Of a stretch of 64,000 bases of DNA, positions 54,427-63,094 are shown in pieces. The translations under genes and the position numbers were made by a program. The first letter of the stretch is position 1. Each line of letters begins with the position of its first letter. Where the stretch lies: positions 1 to 64,000 of the forward strand of contig CAWCCT010000007.1 in NCBI GenBank assembly GCA_963794165.1. The letters are read 5' to 3'. A model generated the notes under the pieces. The model was not told the origin of the DNA, made no database searches, and was given only the letters and a program-made list of their open reading frames with translations. The DNA is from PALSA-350 sp963794165 (GTDB taxonomy: Bacteria > Acidobacteriota > Terriglobia > Terriglobales > Acidobacteriaceae).

Positions 54427-55866
54427 CTACTTGTCCTTCATGCCCTTGGCCGCTTCAAGTACTTCTTCGATGGTGCCCTTCATGTAGAAGGCCTGCTCCG
54501 GAATATCATCGTGCTTCCCTTCGATGATCTCTTTGAAGCTGCGCACCGTATCCGCAACCTTGACGTACTTTCCCGGGGCTCCGGTAAATACTTCAGCCAC
54601 ATGGAAGGGCTGTGAAAGGAAGCGCTGCACTTTGCGAGCGCGGCTTACGGTCAGCTTGTCCTCTTCCGAAAGCTCGTCAATGCCCAGGATGGCAATAATA
54701 TCCTGCAGATCCTTGAACCGCTGCAGGATGCGCTTAACGCCCTGGGCAACCGCGTAATGTTCCTCACCCACCACGCGAGGAGTGAGAATGCGTGAAGTCG
54801 AGGCCAGCGGATCTACCGCCGGGTAGATCCCGATCTCAGTCAGCGCGCGAGAAAGCACGGTAGTCGCGTCCAGGTGGGCGAAGGTAGTCGCCGGCGCTGG
54901 ATCCGTAAAGTCATCCGCGGGCACATAAATCGCTTGCACCGAAGTGACGGAGCCTGTCTTGGTGGACGTAATTCTCTCCTGCAGCTCGCCCATTTCTGTT
55001 GCCAGGTTGGGCTGATATCCCACAGCCGACGGCATGCGGCCCAACAAGGTGGAAACCTCGGAGCCCGCCTGGGTGAAACGGAAGATGTTGTCGATGAACA
55101 GCAGCGTATCGCCACCTTGCTCATCGCGAAAATACTCCGCGATAGTCAGGGCGGTGAGAGCAACGCGCAGGCGGGCTCCGGGCGGCTCCGTCATCTGGCC
55201 ATAAACCAGCGCGGCCTTCGATTTCTCGCGGTCCTTCGAGTTAATGACGCCGGATTCTTCAAACTCATTCCACAAGTCGGTGCCTTCACGCGTGCGTTCG
55301 CCCACTCCGGCAAACACGGAAACGCCGCCGTGGCTGCTGGCCACATTGTTGATCAATTCCTGGATGATGACCGTCTTGCCCACGCCGGCGCCGCCGAACA
55401 GACCAATCTTGCCGCCTTTCAAAAACGGCTGGATCAGATCGATGACCTTTACCCCGGTCTCGAACATCTCCTCCCCGGTTGCCTGTTGTTCAAACGAGGG
55501 CGCGGCTCTGTGGATTGGCCACCGTTCCTTCGCATTGACCGGTCCCAGCTCGTCCACCGGTTCACCAATGACGTTCAGGATGCGCCCCAGCGTCGCGACG
55601 CCCACGGGGACTGAGATCTGCGACCCCAGGTCGAGGCACTGCATACCCCGCACCATGCCTTCGGTCGATTCCATCGCCACGCAGCGAACTCGGCCTTCGC
55701 CAATGTGCTGCTCCACTTCCAAAACCACGTTGATGGGTAGCGGCACATCGAAGCCTTCGCTGGTGACGCGCAATGCCTGATAGATGGGAGGCATGGTCGC
55801 CTCCTCAAATTGCACATCGACGGCCGGCCCGGAAATCTGAATAACTTTGCCTATGTTTTCTGCCAT
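54427..55866 (-). CDS. atpD: F1Fo ATP synthase subunit beta
   Basis: The 479-residue catalytic subunit has the P-loop GGAGVGKTVIIQELINNVA near residue 156. ERTREGTDLWNEF and ALTIAEYFRDEQGGDTLLFIDNIFRFTQAGSEVS (Walker B), the DELSEED-like DELSEEDK near 405 (here GIDELSEEDKLTV), and FHVAEVFTGAPGKYV complete the set. It is intact and 14 bases after atpG. Confidence 0.98.
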   Translation of the reverse strand: MAENIGKVIQISGPAVDVQFEEATMPPIYQALRVTSEGFDVPLPINVVLEVEQHIGEGRVRCVAMESTEGMVRGMQCLDLGSQISVPVGVATLGRILNVIGEPVDELGPVNAKERWPIHRAAPSFEQQATGEEMFETGVKVIDLIQPFLKGGKIGLFGGAGVGKTVIIQELINNVASSHGGVSVFAGVGERTREGTDLWNEFEESGVINSKDREKSKAALVYGQMTEPPGARLRVALTALTIAEYFRDEQGGDTLLFIDNIFRFTQAGSEVSTLLGRMPSAVGYQPNLATEMGELQERITSTKTGSVTSVQAIYVPADDFTDPAPATTFAHLDATTVLSRALTEIGIYPAVDPLASTSRILTPRVVGEEHYAVAQGVKRILQRFKDLQDIIAILGIDELSEEDKLTVSRARKVQRFLSQPFHVAEVFTGAPGKYVKVADTVRSFKEIIEGKHDDIPEQAFYMKGTIEEVLEAAKGMKDK

Positions 55867-55880
55867 AACTTCTCTTTCCC

Positions 55881-57014
55881 CTAAAGCGCTGCCGCACCGC
55901 TGACAATCTCGATAATCTCCTTGGTGATGGCTGCCTGGCGCACCCGGTTCATGGTGAGCGTAAGCGAGTCGATCATCTCCGAGGCATTACTGGTAGCCGC
56001 ATCCATGGCGGTCATGCGCGCGGCCTGCTCGGCGGCGCTGGACTCCAGCAATGCGTGATAAATCTGCGAAGTGACGTACTGCCGCAGCAGGCCATCCAGC
56101 AGCTCACGCGGAGGCTGGTCATAGATGTAGTCCACTTCCGCAGTGCCGAATTTCTTTGCCTCCCGTTCGGCTTCGCTTTGGTCCGCCTCCCGCAAGGTCA
56201 CCCCGGAGGAAGCGGCGGCCCGTGCCATTTCTTCGCGCTCCTCCTGAGTCATTTCTTCGGCCTGTTTGATATCCGGCCGCCCCACTTCCATGATGGGCAG
56301 AATGCGCTCCACCACCACCCGCTGCGCCAACACCGATTTGAACTCGTTGTAGACCAGGTAAACCGCGTCGAGCTCTTCTTCCATGTAGCGGTGAACCACT
56401 TCGCGGCCCAACAGCGCCACATGGTCAAAGCTGGGCTTATCCAGCATGCCGGGATAATCGCCTGCTACTTCGATCTGGTTTTTACGCTCCCCGCGGCGCT
56501 TCTCTTCCGGCGCCGGAGCAGCCTCGCCGGGATCTCGATCGCCAGTGTCCGCGGCACGATCGTTGGCGTCGCCCTGGCCTCCCTTGTTCTCGACAAACTC
56601 GGCCACCCCATAACGGCGGCGAAAAAGATCCCGTCCTTTGCGCCCGATGGCAGCGATGTCAATCTGCTGTTCGCTGTGCTCCCCAATGTAACGAAAGGCT
56701 GCCTTGGTGATGTTGGCATTAAATCCGCCGGCAAAGCCCTTATCCCCGGAGACCACGATCAGCAGCGACTCCTTCTCCTCCCGCGCCAGCAACAACGGAT
56801 GACGAACATCTCCGGTCAAAGGATCGTAGAGCTCGATATGGCGCATGACCGAACCGATGACACTGGCCAGCATGTTGGCATAGGGCCGGCCGGATATGGC
56901 TCGCTCCTGCGCCCGCCGCAGCTTCGCTGCCGCGATCATCTTCATCGCCTTGGTGATCTGGCGCGTGCTTTTTACGCTGCGAATGCGCCGTCGTAAATCG
57001 AGAACGTTTGCCAT
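55881..57014 (-). CDS. atpG: F1Fo ATP synthase subunit gamma with two insertions
   Basis: Gamma is the central rotor shaft. The protein is 377 residues against about 290 usually. The N-terminal coiled coil (LDLRRRIRSVKSTRQITKAMKMIAAAKLRRAQ) and C-terminal helix (SEMIDSLTLTMNRVRQAAITKEIIEIVSGAAAL) are normal. Two charged insertions are visible: residues about 143-180 (NKGGQGDANDRAADTGDRDPGEAAPAPEEKRR) and about 245-290 (QAEEMTQEEREEMARAAASSGVTLREADQSEAERE). The second contains a likely short coiled coil. The reading frame is continuous and both junctions keep family sequence, so these look real rather than errors. Confidence 0.93.
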   Translation of the reverse strand: MANVLDLRRRIRSVKSTRQITKAMKMIAAAKLRRAQERAISGRPYANMLASVIGSVMRHIELYDPLTGDVRHPLLLAREEKESLLIVVSGDKGFAGGFNANITKAAFRYIGEHSEQQIDIAAIGRKGRDLFRRRYGVAEFVENKGGQGDANDRAADTGDRDPGEAAPAPEEKRRGERKNQIEVAGDYPGMLDKPSFDHVALLGREVVHRYMEEELDAVYLVYNEFKSVLAQRVVVERILPIMEVGRPDIKQAEEMTQEEREEMARAAASSGVTLREADQSEAEREAKKFGTAEVDYIYDQPPRELLDGLLRQYVTSQIYHALLESSAAEQAARMTAMDAATSNASEMIDSLTLTMNRVRQAAITKEIIEIVSGAAAL

Positions 57015-57021
57015 GCCGGGG

Positions 57022-58620
57022 TCAGGCCTTCTTGGTTTCTTCCTGCTTCTTTTTCTCTTCTTCGGTGAGCTCCTTCACCGAAGACTCTTTGAGGGCTGCG
57101 TCGCGATGCTCGGAGAGGAAGTTCTCCTTGTACTCCTTCAACGCATCCTTGATCCGGTTCCTCAGGTCATCGTCCAGCGCTTTCTTGCTCACGATGTCCT
57201 TCAGTAAACCTGACTGCGCCGAATCGAGGTAGGGATAAAGACCAGCTTCGAACGCGTGGATCTCCTCCACTTTCAAATCATCGAGGAAGCCATTCGTTCC
57301 GGCGAAGATGACGATGATCTGCTTCTCCGTCGAGAGCGGCGAGAACTGCGGCTGTTTCAAAATCTCCGTAAGCCGCTGCCCGCGGTTGAGCTGATTCTGT
57401 GTGACCTTGTCCAGATCGCTCCCGAACTGGGCGAAGGCGGCGAGCTCGCGAAACTGCGCCAGGTCGAGCTTCAAGGTTCCCGCCACCTGCCGCATGGCCT
57501 TGATCTGCGCGCTGCCGCCCACGCGGCTTACCGAAAGGCCGACGTTCACCGCCGGGCGAACACCGGAATTGAACAAGTCCCCTTCCAGGTAGATCTGTCC
57601 GTCGGTGATGGAGATAACGTTGGTTGGAATGTAGGCGGAGACGTCTCCCGCCTGGGTCTCGATGATGGGCAGCGCAGTCAGCGAGCCGCCGCCTTTTGCA
57701 TCGCTCAGCTTGGCCGAGCGCTCCAGCAGCCGCGAATGAAGATAAAACACATCGCCGGGATACGCCTCACGGCCCGGAGGGCGGCGCAGCAGCAGCGAAA
57801 TCTCGCGATATGCCACCGCGTGCTTGGAGAGGTCGTCGTAGATGATCAGCGCGGCACGCCCGCTATCGCGGAAGAACTCACCCATGCTGGTAGCGGCATA
57901 GGGAGCCAGGTACTGCATCGGCGCCGGCTCTGAAGCCGTGGCGGCCACCACGATTGTGTAGTCCATGGCCCCGTGCTCGGTCAGCGTTTGCACCACCTGG
58001 GCCACGGAAGACCGCTTCTGTCCGATAGCGCAGTAGATACAGATGAGGTTGTTCTTGGCGCTATTGATGATGGTGTCGAGCGCGATGGCCGTTTTTCCCG
58101 TTTGGCGGTCACCGATAATCAATTCGCGCTGCCCGCGGCCAATCGGAATCATGCTGTCGATGGCCTTGAGTCCCGTCGACATCGGCTCACGCACGCCCTG
58201 CCGGTCGACCACGCCAGGAGCGATCCGCTCAATCGGCGCGAGCTCTGTCCCCTCGATTGGGCCGCGGTCGTCGATCGGCTGGCCCAGGGCGTTGACCACG
58301 CGGCCAATCATTCCATCGCCCACCGGCACGCTCATGATCTCGCCGCTGCGCTTGACCTCATCTCCTTCCCGCAGCTCGGTATAGTCTCCCAGAATGACGC
58401 AGCCGACCTGATCCTCATCCAGGTTCATGGCCAGGCCTTCCACCCCGTGGGGAAACTTCAGCATCTCGCCTGCCATGGCCTTATCTAGCCCATGGATGCG
58501 GGCGATGCCGTCGCCTAGCGAAATGATGGTCCCGGTCTCATCGACGCGAATCTCTGCGTCGTAGTTCTGAATTTGCTCCTTGAGGAGCTGCGTAATCTCA
58601 TCTGCGTTGATCTGAGCCAT
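57022..58620 (-). CDS. atpA: F1Fo ATP synthase subunit alpha
   Basis: The 532-residue non-catalytic nucleotide-binding subunit has the P-loop GDRQTGKTAIALDTIIN near residue 170. IYCAIGQKRSSVAQVV, GRAALIIYDDLSKHAVAYREISLLLRRPPGREAYPGDVFYLHSRLLERSAK and VSRVGGSAQIKAMRQVAGTLKLDLAQFREL follow, with the usual C-terminal helices. The tail (VKELTEEEKKKQEETKKA) is lysine-rich. It lies seven bases upstream of atpG. Confidence 0.98.
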   Translation of the reverse strand: MAQINADEITQLLKEQIQNYDAEIRVDETGTIISLGDGIARIHGLDKAMAGEMLKFPHGVEGLAMNLDEDQVGCVILGDYTELREGDEVKRSGEIMSVPVGDGMIGRVVNALGQPIDDRGPIEGTELAPIERIAPGVVDRQGVREPMSTGLKAIDSMIPIGRGQRELIIGDRQTGKTAIALDTIINSAKNNLICIYCAIGQKRSSVAQVVQTLTEHGAMDYTIVVAATASEPAPMQYLAPYAATSMGEFFRDSGRAALIIYDDLSKHAVAYREISLLLRRPPGREAYPGDVFYLHSRLLERSAKLSDAKGGGSLTALPIIETQAGDVSAYIPTNVISITDGQIYLEGDLFNSGVRPAVNVGLSVSRVGGSAQIKAMRQVAGTLKLDLAQFRELAAFAQFGSDLDKVTQNQLNRGQRLTEILKQPQFSPLSTEKQIIVIFAGTNGFLDDLKVEEIHAFEAGLYPYLDSAQSGLLKDIVSKKALDDDLRNRIKDALKEYKENFLSEHRDAALKESSVKELTEEEKKKQEETKKA

Positions 58621-58662
58621 TCGTCTTCCGTCAATTCTGTTGTAGTTGTAATGCGGATCCGC

Positions 58663-59202
58663 TTAGCTGGACACCAGGCGTTCTTTCAATCGTTCCAAAC
58701 GGCCTCGAACGGAACCGTCATAGATCGTGCTACCAATGCGTACAATCGCTCCGCCGATCAGTGACTTGTCCTGGCGGAAGGTTGCCTTGACCCTGGTTCC
58801 AGCCAATTCAGCGACCTCAGCTTCCAGCTTTGCCCGCTCCTGCACTTCCAGCGGGCGCGCCGTGATCACGTCAGCATCGGAGATCGACAAGCGCCGGTTC
58901 ATCTCCAACCGGTACTCCTCCAAAATCTCGTTGAGCGCGGCCAGCCGTTCGTGCCTGATCAGAACTGCCAGGAAATTTCTTACCTTGGGTCCGCAGCCAA
59001 CTCGCCCATTGACCTTATCAAGGATGGCGACCCTGTTCGCAGTAGGAATGGAAGGATTCAGGAGAACCTCCCTCAAGTCCTTACTGCCGGCGAAGGTGGC
59101 GGCAAAATCGCTGAGCTGCTGCCAGACCTCTGAAGGATTCAACTTCGCGCCCAACACCACGTCGGCGAAGGCCCGGGCATAGCGGGCAGCAAAGACAGAC
59201 AT
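58663..59202 (-). CDS. atpH: F1Fo ATP synthase subunit delta
   Basis: The 179-residue peripheral-stalk subunit starts MSVFAARYARAFADVV, the conserved N-terminus, and has VLLNPSIPTANRVAILDKVNGR. The C-terminal FRQDKSLIGGAIVRIGSTIYDGSVRGRLERLKERL is diagnostic (the GGxxVRIGSxxxDGSVRxxL block). It overlaps the b subunit stop by one base (59202), which indicates tight coupling. Confidence 0.94.
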   Translation of the reverse strand: MSVFAARYARAFADVVLGAKLNPSEVWQQLSDFAATFAGSKDLREVLLNPSIPTANRVAILDKVNGRVGCGPKVRNFLAVLIRHERLAALNEILEEYRLEMNRRLSISDADVITARPLEVQERAKLEAEVAELAGTRVKATFRQDKSLIGGAIVRIGSTIYDGSVRGRLERLKERLVSS

Positions 59203-59906
59203 TAGTGTTTGCCTCCGTTGCGGGCTTGCTGGCCAAGGCTCTGTGAGAACTCCCGCACCAGGGCGCGGTCATCGTCGTCAGTCAGAGCGATCCTCTGCGC
59301 CGCGCGATCCACTGCCAACCCCGCGGTAAATCGCTTCAGTTCCCGCTGCGCGGCACCCGACGCTGCGGCGATATCTCTGCTCACCGCCTCGGTGATTCGT
59401 TGCCGTTCGGCTTCGATCGAGGCCTTGATGCGGGCCTCGTCTTCGACGCTATCTTTCTCCGCCTGCTTACTGATGGCTGCGATTTCGTCGTCCAGCCGCG
59501 CAAGTCTCTGCTCGATGGCAGCCAGGCGCTGATGTGACTGCTCGGTGGCGGTCCGTGCATCCGCCAGCCGATGCTGAATGTCTTCCCGGTTCGCCCGGAA
59601 GGTCTTGGGCAGGTACTTCCACAGGGCAAACAGGATGGCGCCTGCAACGATGGCGAAGTTAAAGTATTCGAACAGCTTGGCCGCGGTCTCTTTATCAACA
59701 TGCAGCAGACGCGCTATGAGCTTCACCGAGCCCGAATGGCGATAAACATCGTCGCCGGTTTCCTGCTCCGGGCTGTCGGCAGGCGGCTGCGCGCTCTTGG
59801 CGGCGGTTCCTGAGTCAACCTGAAAGGCTCGCGCGGGCGAGCCAACTGCAGCCCCAAAGCACAGCAGAAGAACTGATAAGAAGAAGAAAAAGCGTGAGAA
59901 GTTCAA
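59202..59906 (-). CDS. atpF: F1Fo ATP synthase subunit b, with N-terminal signal-like extension
   Basis: The peripheral-stalk protein of 234 residues is long for b (about 160). Residues 1-28 (NFSRFFFFLSVLLLCFGAAVGSPARA) look like a cleavable signal peptide. Residues 29-80 form a polar stretch, and the true membrane helix is about 82-99 (FNFAIVAGAILFALWKYLP). A long charged coiled coil follows (NREDIQHRLADARTATEQSHQRLAAIEQRLARLDDEI...). Compared with the neighbouring b' gene it has an extra N-terminal domain of unknown use. It overlaps b' by four bases (59903-59906). Confidence 0.88.
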   Translation of the reverse strand: MNFSRFFFFLSVLLLCFGAAVGSPARAFQVDSGTAAKSAQPPADSPEQETGDDVYRHSGSVKLIARLLHVDKETAAKLFEYFNFAIVAGAILFALWKYLPKTFRANREDIQHRLADARTATEQSHQRLAAIEQRLARLDDEIAAISKQAEKDSVEDEARIKASIEAERQRITEAVSRDIAAASGAAQRELKRFTAGLAVDRAAQRIALTDDDDRALVREFSQSLGQQARNGGKH

Positions 59907-60367
59907 CGGACTTTCTCCAGAGCTGCACTCTTGGGAAGGATGGCGCGGAGAATCTCGCTGGCCAACTCCTCGATCGAGTCTTCGATGGTGCGATGGGCAG
60001 CTTTGGTCTGCTCCTGTAAGGCCGATTTCGCCCCTTGGACTTGCCGCTGGGCAGCCTCATGAGCTTCCGCGATCGCGGCGTCTCGCTCACGATTCCACTG
60101 CTCCTGCTTCTTTTGCCGCGCCTGGAAAATTCTGGAGCGCGCTGCCCGCAGTTGGGCCTCGTATTCCTGGGTTTTTGCCTCCGCGGCAGCGGCAGCGGCA
60201 TTGGCCTGCTCAATCGCCCCCTCGGTTCGCGCCCGTCGCTCGGCCAGCACCCGCGTCAAGGGCCCGTAGACCAGAAACCGGTAAAGAATTACGAGCAGAA
60301 GGAACAAAAAAATGGTCGGTACGGAGCCGAGCAGTAATCCGCCGAGTTGATGTAAGGTCTCATCCAT
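59903..60367 (-). CDS. F1Fo ATP synthase subunit b' (second b-type subunit)
   Basis: The 154-residue protein has one N-terminal membrane helix (SVPTIFLFLLLVILYRFLVYGPLTRVL) with the conserved Pro-Leu after it. An alanine- and charge-rich coiled coil (RRARTEGAIEQANAAAAAAEAKTQEYEAQLRAARSRIFQARQKKQEQ) extends the peripheral stalk. Together with the next gene it forms a b/b' heterodimer as in photosynthetic and some other bacteria. It is first in this operon; atpB (a) and atpE (c) are absent and must lie elsewhere. Confidence 0.9.
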   Translation of the reverse strand: MDETLHQLGGLLLGSVPTIFLFLLLVILYRFLVYGPLTRVLAERRARTEGAIEQANAAAAAAEAKTQEYEAQLRAARSRIFQARQKKQEQWNRERDAAIAEAHEAAQRQVQGAKSALQEQTKAAHRTIEDSIEELASEILRAILPKSAALEKVR

Positions 60368-60499
60368 GCCAAATATTCAGTATATGGGTAGATTGCGTGC
60401 GGAGAGTCGATGTGACAGCCGGGACCTTTGTTTTTAACAGAGGCGAAATTTCGCTGTCAAACCTCTGCAGCGCAACTAACGGGCTATGGAACGCTCCGG

Positions 60500-60890
60500 A
60501 CGAAGGGCACGGCTTCATCCGTGCCGCACTGGGGCGGGCTTGAGCCCCTGCGTGAGAACTCTTAGCTGTCCGAAATCAAGACGATCCATGAATCCCGTAC
60601 GGGATGGCTGAGTGTCAAACTTGCCGAAATTAGATTTTGACAGGCTAATCTTTGCACGAAGGGCACGTCTTCAGGCGTGCCATAAACCTCTTGGGCGTGT
60701 GCGGCTTTAGCCGCTGAGGTACGGTTGTTACACGGTGGGTTCTGTTCAGGCTGAAGCATGGAAACAGGGGCTAAAGCCCCCACTGGCTCCGGTGCTCTGC
60801 GGCACGGCTGAAGCCGTGCCCTTCGTACGAAGCCCTGCCTTCTCGGCGTATGGGACGGCTGAAAACAACTCAGGACGCCAGTCCTGAGTT
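60500..60890. repeat. Cluster of dispersed GC-rich palindromes
   Basis: At least six palindromes lie in 390 bases: GGCACGG/CCGTGCC (60506-60525), GGGGC/GCCCC (60531-60548), GGCACG/CGTGCC (60662-60681), GCGGCTTTAGCCGC (60701-60714), GGGGCTAAAGCCCC (60767-60780), and GGCACGGCTGAAGCCGTGCC (60801-60820). ACTCAGGAC/GTCCTGAGT (60868-60889) closes the set. CGAAGGGCACG recurs before the first and third. The 665-base gap 60368-61032 between the ATP synthase operon and hflX contains these and no gene. They resemble REP-type elements but could also be transcription terminators. Confidence 0.72.
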
Positions 60891-61032
60891 TCTGGCAAAG
60901 TTCAGGACCAGGCAATTTAAGCCGTGGCCTCCTGTTGCTGCCAAAGGGTCAGCGTCTTCTGGCGGGAGCTTTTCGTTGTTGCGTCTATGACGAAGGCGTA
61001 TACTTTTGTTACTTCCTAGACCCAGATCAGGG

Positions 61033-62418
61033 TCAGACAGGGCCGGTCTCGTGGGAAGTCGCTCCGCTCCCACCCCCCCGGCCCGTCCTTACTTTAAGCT
61101 TGGCGTTTTCCTGTCCATACTGGCGATATCGTCCCAGCAACGAAGCCGGCCCCGCGACTGCCAGATCGACAAAATCGCCTGAAAACTCTCGCTTTAGGAT
61201 CAATGCTCCCGCGTCCAGCGCCGCCAAAACGGCCCCTTCGCGCTGCGGAACCATGAACCGGGCTTCCACAATCGGATCCGCAGTGAGAGCCCGATCCATC
61301 AACTCGAGCAGGTGAGGGATGCCTTCGCCCGTTTGCGCCGAAACGGCCGCTACCGCTTTATCGGCGGCCCATGCCGCTTGTTCCGCAGGCGGCAATAAGT
61401 CCATCTTGTTCAAAACCGGGAGAATGGGCTTGTTCAGCGAGCCCAGCTCGGCCAGCACCTTTTCCACATCCTCTTTCTGCTGTGCGCGCTGCGGGCTGGA
61501 GCAGTCCTGCACGTGGAGAAGCACTTCCGCCTTTTCTACCTCTTCCAGCGTCGCGCGAAACGAAGTAATCAGGGTGTGAGGTAAGTTGCTGATGAAGCCG
61601 ACGGTGTCGGACAAGAGAACTTTTCTCTTCGAGGGCAGCACCAGCGCGCGCAGTTTGGGGTCGAGAGTGGAGAACATCCGCGATGACGCCAGGACGCCTG
61701 CGTCGGTAAGCCGATTGAACAACGTGCTCTTGCCCGCGTTGGTATAGCCGACCAGGGCAATTGTGGGTACTGGGACGGTCGCCCGCCGGTGACGCTGTTG
61801 CCCGCGCACGCGGCGCACGTCTTCGAGCTCGCCCTTGAGCTGCAAGAGCCGCCGCTGAATTTTGCGCCGATCGGTCTCCAGCTGCGTTTCGCCCGGTCCC
61901 CGGGTTCCGATACCTCCGCCCAGTTGGGACATCGCTGCTCCTCTTCCGGCCAGCCGGGGAAGCATGTACTCCAGTTGTGCCAGCTCTACCTGCAGCTGGC
62001 CCTCGCGACTGCGCGCGTGGCGGGCAAAAATGTCGAGAATAAGTTGGGTGCGATCCACCACGCGCACGGGCAGTGCGTGCTCAAGGTTTCTGAGCTGGGT
62101 GGGGGTCAGGTCGTGGTCGAAGAGGATCAGAGTGGCCTGGGCCGATTCCGCGACCGCAGCAATCTCTTCCACTTTGCCTTTGCCCACCAGCGTGGCAGGG
62201 TCAGGCCGGGGCCTGCGCTGCAGCACTTCGGCAACAATTTCCGCGCCCGCGCCGGCAACCAGCTCGCGAAACTCTATGAAGGATGCTGCGTTATCGATGG
62301 GTGGAGCGTGATGGCCTGTTGCATCGCCCTCGCTCCGGGCGAGTTTGGCGGCTTCGCGCGCAAGGGCAGCGGAACGTGGCAATGCCTGAGGCCGGGAGAC
62401 GAATTCGACTCCGACCAC
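61033..62418 (-). CDS. hflX: GTPase HflX
   Basis: HflX is a ribosome-associated GTPase that splits stalled or stressed ribosomes. The 461-residue protein has the HflX N-terminal domain (ATLILFDHDLTPTQLRNLEHALPVRVVDRTQLILDIFARHARSREGQLQVELAQLEYMLPRL), followed by RLAGRGAAMSQLGGGIGTRGPGETQLETDRRKI. The G domain has G1 GYTNAGKSTLFNRL near residue 227, SDTVGFISNLPH, and NKMD. GTG 62418 is the first standard start; the frame is open further upstream without one. It follows hfq by 62 bases, the usual hfq-hflX pairing. Confidence 0.94.
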   Translation of the reverse strand: MVGVEFVSRPQALPRSAALAREAAKLARSEGDATGHHAPPIDNAASFIEFRELVAGAGAEIVAEVLQRRPRPDPATLVGKGKVEEIAAVAESAQATLILFDHDLTPTQLRNLEHALPVRVVDRTQLILDIFARHARSREGQLQVELAQLEYMLPRLAGRGAAMSQLGGGIGTRGPGETQLETDRRKIQRRLLQLKGELEDVRRVRGQQRHRRATVPVPTIALVGYTNAGKSTLFNRLTDAGVLASSRMFSTLDPKLRALVLPSKRKVLLSDTVGFISNLPHTLITSFRATLEEVEKAEVLLHVQDCSSPQRAQQKEDVEKVLAELGSLNKPILPVLNKMDLLPPAEQAAWAADKAVAAVSAQTGEGIPHLLELMDRALTADPIVEARFMVPQREGAVLAALDAGALILKREFSGDFVDLAVAGPASLLGRYRQYGQENAKLKVRTGRGGGSGATSHETGPV

Positions 62419-62480
62419 AAGCGCCCGGTCCGTCTGAACGCCAGTGATTTTCAGCAGACCCTCATCCGCGCCGCAGGCTG

Positions 62481-62795
62481 TTAGCCTTCGGCGACCGCAC
62501 CTTCCGGACGCACTCCACCAAGACCCGGAGCACTCGCAGGAGGATGGCCGACGCCAGTACTCGGACGATGATCAGTGTGCAGCACAGAGCGCGTGCTTAC
62601 CACCGTCGAGATGGCATGCTTGAAGATCAATTGCTCCTGGCTATTGTTTTCAAGCAACACGGAGTACTTGTCGAACGAGCGTATTTTGCCTGTGAGTTTG
62701 ACCCCGCTGACCAGGTATATCGTGATCGGAGTCTTGTCTTTGCGGACCGTATTAAGAAACGTGTCCTGAATGTTCTGTGCCGGCTTATTGTCCAT
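62481..62795 (-). CDS. hfq: RNA chaperone Hfq
   Basis: Hfq forms a hexamer that pairs small RNAs with mRNAs. The 104-residue protein has the Sm1 motif (VSGVKLTGKIRSFDKYSVLLENNSQEQLIFKHAIST), where KHAIST is the Sm2/YKHAIST signature. QNIQDTFLNTVRKDKTPITIYL is the N-terminal helix. The last 35 residues are a Gly/Pro-rich, disordered tail (HRPSTGVGHPPASAPGLGGVRPEGAVAEG). Confidence 0.96.
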   Translation of the reverse strand: MDNKPAQNIQDTFLNTVRKDKTPITIYLVSGVKLTGKIRSFDKYSVLLENNSQEQLIFKHAISTVVSTRSVLHTDHRPSTGVGHPPASAPGLGGVRPEGAVAEG

Positions 62796-63094
62796 GTGCC
62801 GATCTCCAATTTCAATATGGTCGAATTGCGTTATGGAAAATGCTCAAGTATGTGCAGCTACCACAAAGTTGGGCGTTGAGCCGATACGCTCAAGTCCTGC
62901 TACTGAAAGTTTACACGCCTTCCCTGATGGTGCCTGAGTCCAGAAGGTGTTTGGCCAAAAAACCCTGCAATGATGCCAATAATTCTCCGCCACGACGCTA
63001 ACTTGGATGCATTCCGGGTGCATACAGGCTACGGATCGTGCGGTGCTAACATTACCGACGTGGCAGACTCAAAAAAAGACCAGACGGTAGCCCC

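Noticed and set aside
56055..56996. 313-codon plus-strand open frame opposite atpG
   Set aside because: Shadow of atpG, whose coiled-coil ends and operon position are unambiguous.
60500..60890. CRISPR-like array
   Set aside because: The repeats are palindromes of differing length and sequence with irregular spacing; there are no uniform repeat-spacer units and no cas genes.
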